Positions 60,081 through 64,000 of a stretch of 64,000 nucleotides of DNA are shown piece by piece (position 1 is the stretch's first letter; every line of letters begins with the position of its first letter). A program made the translations under genes and the position numbers. Source of the DNA: Gigaspora rosea (Eukaryota; Glomeromycota; Glomeromycetes; Diversisporales; Gigasporaceae); the NCBI GenBank assembly GCA_003550325.1, contig QKWP01000229.1, forward strand, positions 297,967 to 361,966. The letters are read 5' to 3'. The notes below the pieces were generated by a model, which saw nothing but the letters and a program-made list of their open reading frames with translations, was not told where the DNA came from and made no database searches.

Positions 60081-60225
60081 ATTGGTGCTGGGAAAAGGAT
60101 TAAAATTGACAAAAAAAAAAGTATTTGCAAGAAATCAATTATCTCAAAAAACATGTATAATTCTAATCAATAATTCATAAGATTGTTAATATTAAAATTT
60201 GTCAATTTTAAACTTTTCCTAACAC
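60081..60225. mobile_element. Small inverted-repeat element in a GTPase intron
   Basis: ttggtgctgggaaaaggatt with aaaattgaca pairs with tgtcaattttaaacttttcc with taacacca. Borders extend perhaps to 60045 and 60240. Confidence 0.55.
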
Positions 60226-61118
60226 CAAACCTGAATATAATCATTATTAATATAAAAATAATTTGCTAATATACAGTAGGCGCTGAACACTTTTGTTGGA
60301 TATTTTTACCAACAGTTTCGGGCATATCAATTCATTATTAATCCCTTTTACTGACAGAATTTTTTACTGACTGAATATTTCTTAGACATTTTCTCTGTTA
60401 AGATCATAATCAAAATTTACTGTTTTAGAATTTGATTAAGATCAGTTTAGTAGCAAGAATCACTATACTTTTTACTAATGGAGCTAGGATAGAAAATAGG
60501 CTCTAAGGAATATTTTTTTTTGGCTAAGTATTGAAGAAAATGCACTCCAATCACCAAATAGTCTTTGAATAATTTCGTGCCTAAACACCCTCAGAGATAT
60601 TATACAAGGAAATATTACATGACCTTATTTAATGAATACTTACCCATAAATGTTTAGTAATCTATTTTTAAACATATCTTTGAGCAATTCAGAATCAGTA
60701 GCAACAATAGCATTTGTGTGATTAACACTTTCTTGATGACCATTAGTAGCCTTTTGCTAGGACCCCGAAGAATATATGTAATACTGGATCTGGCTTTGTA
60801 TAGACTTATATATAATTTTTCCATATGTTGTATGTTTAAATTTGTATAACCAACTGGTAATTTTTTGAAAAGTTGGATGTTTATTTGTATAACAAAAACA
60901 ATCTTTATAACAAGTACGATCTTTTTTTGTATAACGATACTATATATACATTGGGAAAATTTTTAAGTAGATATAAATCGATATATACCGTATGTTGCAG
61001 CTACCTTTTTTTGCCGATTTTTAACAAAAAAAAACCGTGGGTAGCTTATTTACTATTTTAAGTAATTTAAAGCACAATAAAAGGGTAGCTTATTTTTGAA
61101 TACAAAACTTTATTAAGT

Positions 61119-61206
61119 AAAATAAATAAATAAATATGCTGTAGACAATAAATAAATATGCTGTAGACGATAAATAAATATGTTATAAACAATAAATAAA
61201 TATGCA
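61119..61206. repeat. 22-bp tandem repeat, four copies
   Basis: aataaataaatatgctgtag with ac repeats; the third copy has gttataaac and the fourth is cut after atgcag. It lies inside the exon-5 transposon. Confidence 0.85.
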
Positions 61207-61227
61207 GAAAAAAATCGAGAGTAACTT

Positions 61228-61612
61228 ATAAAGCGATTTTTGGTCAATCGATTATAGTCGCTACATAGTAAAGTCTAAATTTTACTAAGCAAATCGATTA
61301 AAGTCGCATAAGTAACATTGTTCAGCAGATCAAAATACGCGTACCCTGAAAATTTCATACAAATCGGAGAACTTTTTATTATTTGACTTTTAATTTTTAC
61401 GTTCAACGGTTTTTTTTTTATAAAAAAAAATCCGTTGAACGTAAAAATTAAAAGTCAAATAATAAAAAGTTCTCCGATTTGTATGAAATTTTCAGGGTAC
61501 GCGTATTTTAATCTGCTGAACAATGTTACTTATGCGACTTTAATCGATTTACTTAGTAAAATTTAGACTTTACTATATAGCAACGTTCATCGATCGTATG
61601 GGTAGCTTATTT
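61228..61612. repeat. Near-perfect 385-bp palindrome inside the transposon
   Basis: Left arm from tcaatcgattatagtcgcta and right arm ending tatagcaacgttcatcgatc pair over ~185 bp. Sample pairs: gcagatcaaaatacgcgtac against its complement at 61494-61518, and acgttcaacgg / ccgttgaacgt at the centre (61410-61440). The ~17-nt loop is A/T only. Confidence 0.88.
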
Positions 61613-63597
61613 TCGGAACTAAAAATTTTGTTGTTGAATTTGAACACGGTTAACTACTGCCCTTTTTTTTCTAGATAGGTTTCTGATTTTCTCTTCGTCA
61701 CTTTTTTTTGTGTAATTATGTTTTTGGCTTTGGTGGTTAACATGATCATACTGGTACTCAGATCTGAAATTGTATAATTTATAGTAAATTTGAACTTATA
61801 TGATAATTTTGTATAAAGCTTTTAATAAAATTAAGTGTATAAAGTTATATTAAAATTTTGAGTCTGGATCTGAGTTATATCAGAGTTCTTCGGGGTCCTC
61901 TTTTGCTTTTCTACTTCAAAAGAATCTAATAACTCCTTTTCAATCTGCAGAGCATGAGACAAGCTGATCAAATGATCAAACTCAATTGATGAGCTAATCT
62001 GAAAGGAACAATCATTTTCTTTCAAATATTTTAAGATAAAAGATTCTAATTCAGAAGCAATAGTTGTATGTTCATGGCATTTAGTTATTTTTTGAAGTTC
62101 ATTCTTGTGACAGGTAAAGAATGATTGATGATGGCAAGATTCTATCGATGTAGCAGATGGAAAACCTGGAGCCAGATTCAACTTGGTATTTATAGGCTCT
62201 GATAAATTAAGCTTTTTTAAAAAATATATTAACAATATTGTACTGTATATTACAATTAAGTTATATTAATAATTAAACTAAAGGCATACTTCAAATCCTT
62301 TAAGAGCTTTAAAATCTGCTTTATCATGTTGGATTTGATTGACAGTGTATTCTCCACCAATATCATCATCATCTTCTTCATCTTTTGAAAATTTCTTTTG
62401 AAGATTAAAATCAAAATCATGGAGATTTTCTTCGCTCAATAAACAGAAATGAACATCTGTTAGTTTTATAAAATATCTATAAAAAAAAAAAAACATTAAT
62501 AACCAATAAAATTAGTGAATCACATAAATAATTACAATTAAATCTTAATCATAACAACCTGTGAAAAGTTACTGCATTTTTCTTTTTGTGAGAGGAAGCT
62601 TAAGTATTATAGCAATCTTCTTCTGGCCAATGGATAACTAGACCATAATCATGATCATTTTTTATCAATAGATAAATGCCAACCTTAAGGTACAGTTTAT
62701 TTTTTAATTTTGTATTATTTTCATCACATATTATTTTAGATTGTACTAGCTGTGAATAACTTAAAAAAGCGTATAGATAAAAATTAAATAAAAATTTAAC
62801 AAATAAATATTAAATAAAAATTTAACAAATAAAAATTAAGTAATAATTTAACAAATAAAATTGACCATTTTGATAGCTATTTCCTTGACAATATAACACT
62901 TTCTCTGACATAAAATTTTACCAAATAAGGAAATACAGCAAAATTTCAGAGGAAATAGTCAGAGAAATAGTTGTCATACAAATCACAATTACCAATATTT
63001 GTTCATCAATCAAATTTCTTTGGAGCAATATTTTGCAATACAATTACGAGTTCCATAGACCCCGATAAGGTTAAGTGATCTAGTATTTAAAGATTCATAA
63101 TTGATTTCTGAAAAGGATTCAAAACTATTTGGCACCATAGCATTGCATAATTTCTTCAAAGAAATTTGAGAAATAATAATCTTGTTAACCACTAAAATAA
63201 AGGATTACAATCAATTTTGTATAAAATGTACTTTTACAAAAACGATTAATATAAATTTTACCATATCCATTAGATCCTATATCTTTACGCGAATCAAGCA
63301 AACTATATAAGTTAGGAATATTGTACAAAGGTCCAATGGATCTTCTATGCTTGAAGTATCCTGTACATTTGAAGTCTCAGCGTTTGAAAGATTATTGTAA
63401 ATATTTTCTGAAATCTCCAAAGGTGTATCCGGTGAGATATCCGAAACATTAGCTACAAATAAGAAAATATAGTAAATAGAAATTTTAGATATGTTTTTAA
63501 TTATAACAAAAATTATGTTTGTATATTTCTCATTTGACCTTCTTATGACATTCTCATTTGTGCAGTATTACTACTCAGAAAACATAAATTTTTGATA

Positions 63598-63684
63598 GAA
63601 TAGAATATGCTTACTGATAACTTCGTTTTTTTTCTGACAGAATAGAATATGCTTACTGATAATTTCATTTTTTTTCTGACATAA
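63598..63684. repeat. 42-bp tandem duplication
   Basis: gaatagaatatgcttactga with taacttcgttttttttctgaca, twice (63598 and 63640), with two differences. Confidence 0.9.
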
Positions 63685-63769
63685 TAAGCGACAAAAACCA
63701 CGAACGAACCCGAATATTATCTAATTTGTCTATATATTGTTAGCCTTAGAAAATTTCACATTTTCAACT

Positions 63770-63900
63770 ATAACTTTTGATCCAAGAATGCTGGCTTTAT
63801 GAAACAACCACCATTGGATTCAGCTCTTCGAGACGATTCTAACGAGCTATAGATCATGTGATTCTGATCACGGGATCACGAGATCGGAAGACATTTGTGT
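63770..63900 (+). repeat. Dispersed repeat, copy 2
   Basis: Matches 48480-48640: ttgatccaagaatgct, accattggattcagctcttc and atcatgtgattctgatcacg with gg. Each copy contains the near-palindrome atcatgtgattctgatcac. It may be the terminal part of a larger element leaving the window. Confidence 0.7.
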
Positions 63901-64000
63901 TGAACTATTAATAGAACAAGATAGACAAAAAACTTAACCTTATTAGGCAATAATACTGCGTTCAAAATCTAACGAATCTAAAGGATCTAAAGGATCTAAA

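Larger units (their letters stand above)
60751..61907. mobile_element. Transposon inside GTPase exon 5, 8-bp target duplication
   Basis: The body 60759-61899 (1,141 bp) has termini AGGACCCCGAAGAA...TTCTTCGGGGTCCT (14-bp perfect inverted repeat, with further similarity inward: tactggatctggctttg / agtctggatctgagtta). It is flanked by CTTTTGCT at 60751-60758 and 61900-61907. Removing the body and one duplication gives a continuous coding frame (...EVEKQK|ATNGHQESVNHTNA...). It is non-coding. Inside are a four-copy 22-bp tandem repeat and a long palindrome. An 8-bp duplication suggests a hAT-like element, although the ends are not the CAGTG type. Confidence 0.88.
55763..63452 (-). pseudogene. VLIG-type very large GTPase, ~15 exons, inactivated
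   Basis: On the minus strand I can chain these exons: 63452-63262, 63191-62993, 62749-62559, 62476-62290, 62242-60644 (interrupted), ~60030-59835, 59757-59154, 59081-59053, ~58690-58591, 57789-57435, 57356-56649, 56567-56313, 56240-56208, 56124-56104, 56014 to ~55763, mostly with GT/AG borders. The GTPase P-loop is SSMGEQSCGKSYLMNH (~56350), followed by LVGTNFDGSAM, then the G3-like VAFDFEGIGTVERHLQED (~55960) and NASLSNMILFKNQYNINRQM. Upstream lie IYLLIKNDHDYGLVIHWPEE, NLAPGFPSATSIESCHHQSF and IATGEGSDYYGRKLTLDP, typical N-terminal modules of this fungal family as I recall it. Lesions: frameshifts near 63315, 63010, 59965 and 56930; stops TAA ~62620, TGA 59273 and 59243, TAG ~56983, TAA ~55775; a 1,141-bp transposon in exon 5; G domain truncated after switch II. 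Family assignment rests on motif memory, not a search. Confidence 0.72.

Overview
The window is about 25% G+C, with short AT-rich introns (GT...AG, mostly 60-100 bp), very low gene density and dense layers of nested transposable elements. The gene families are a huge tandem TPR protein, a sulfotransferase-like P-loop protein, a protein-kinase relic, a MULE transposase and a very-large-GTPase (VLIG)-type protein. Together these suggest an arbuscular mycorrhizal fungus (Glomeromycotina, Rhizophagus-like). That assignment is inference from family content and composition; I recognise no species marker.

Only one gene looks fully intact: a two-exon gene at 5581-10626 for a ~1,658-aa protein made almost entirely of 34-residue TPR units. 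A three-exon sulfotransferase-like gene (26085-27278) is intact except for one frameshift in a T-run. Everything else coding is decayed: a kinase C-terminal fragment (21640-21930, minus), an acidic Ser/Asp-rich mini-ORF (41104-41295, minus), a MULE transposase (44053-46646, minus), scattered coding relics (50061-55215, plus), and a ~15-exon VLIG-type GTPase (55763-63452, minus) with stops, frameshifts and a 1.1-kb transposon inside an exon.

Layout. 0-5 kb: a foldback element (72-1745) and a TTAA-flanked element (2253-5038) with another inverted-repeat element inside. 5.6-10.6 kb: TPR gene. 11-21 kb: a possible LTR fragment, minisatellite, hAT MITE with perfect target duplication, ~340-bp satellite with internal dyads (15.25-17.03 kb), ~105-bp degenerate satellite in a 1.56-kb higher-order duplication (17.7-20.45 kb), Helitron-like 3' end. 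21-28 kb: kinase relic, GC-rich TIR element, long solo-LTR-like element, sulfotransferase-like gene, pogo-like MITE. 28-42 kb: nested MITEs, a second satellite array, solo LTR, palindromic foldbacks and a tRNA-headed retroposon with a 15-bp target duplication. 42.8-47.3 kb: MULE with 9-bp target duplication; a related repeat at 49.3-49.65 kb preserves the unoccupied site. 48-55 kb: nested hAT-type elements and palindromic tandem arrays. 55-63.5 kb: VLIG pseudogene.

The strongest observations are insertions that can be read to the base (target duplication plus reading frame or paralogous empty site), the higher-order satellite duplication with an embedded hairpin, and in-frame TGA/TAG stops at expected tryptophan positions in several decayed genes. 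I see no new multi-gene functional system; the novelty is in mobile-element families and the GTPase relic.
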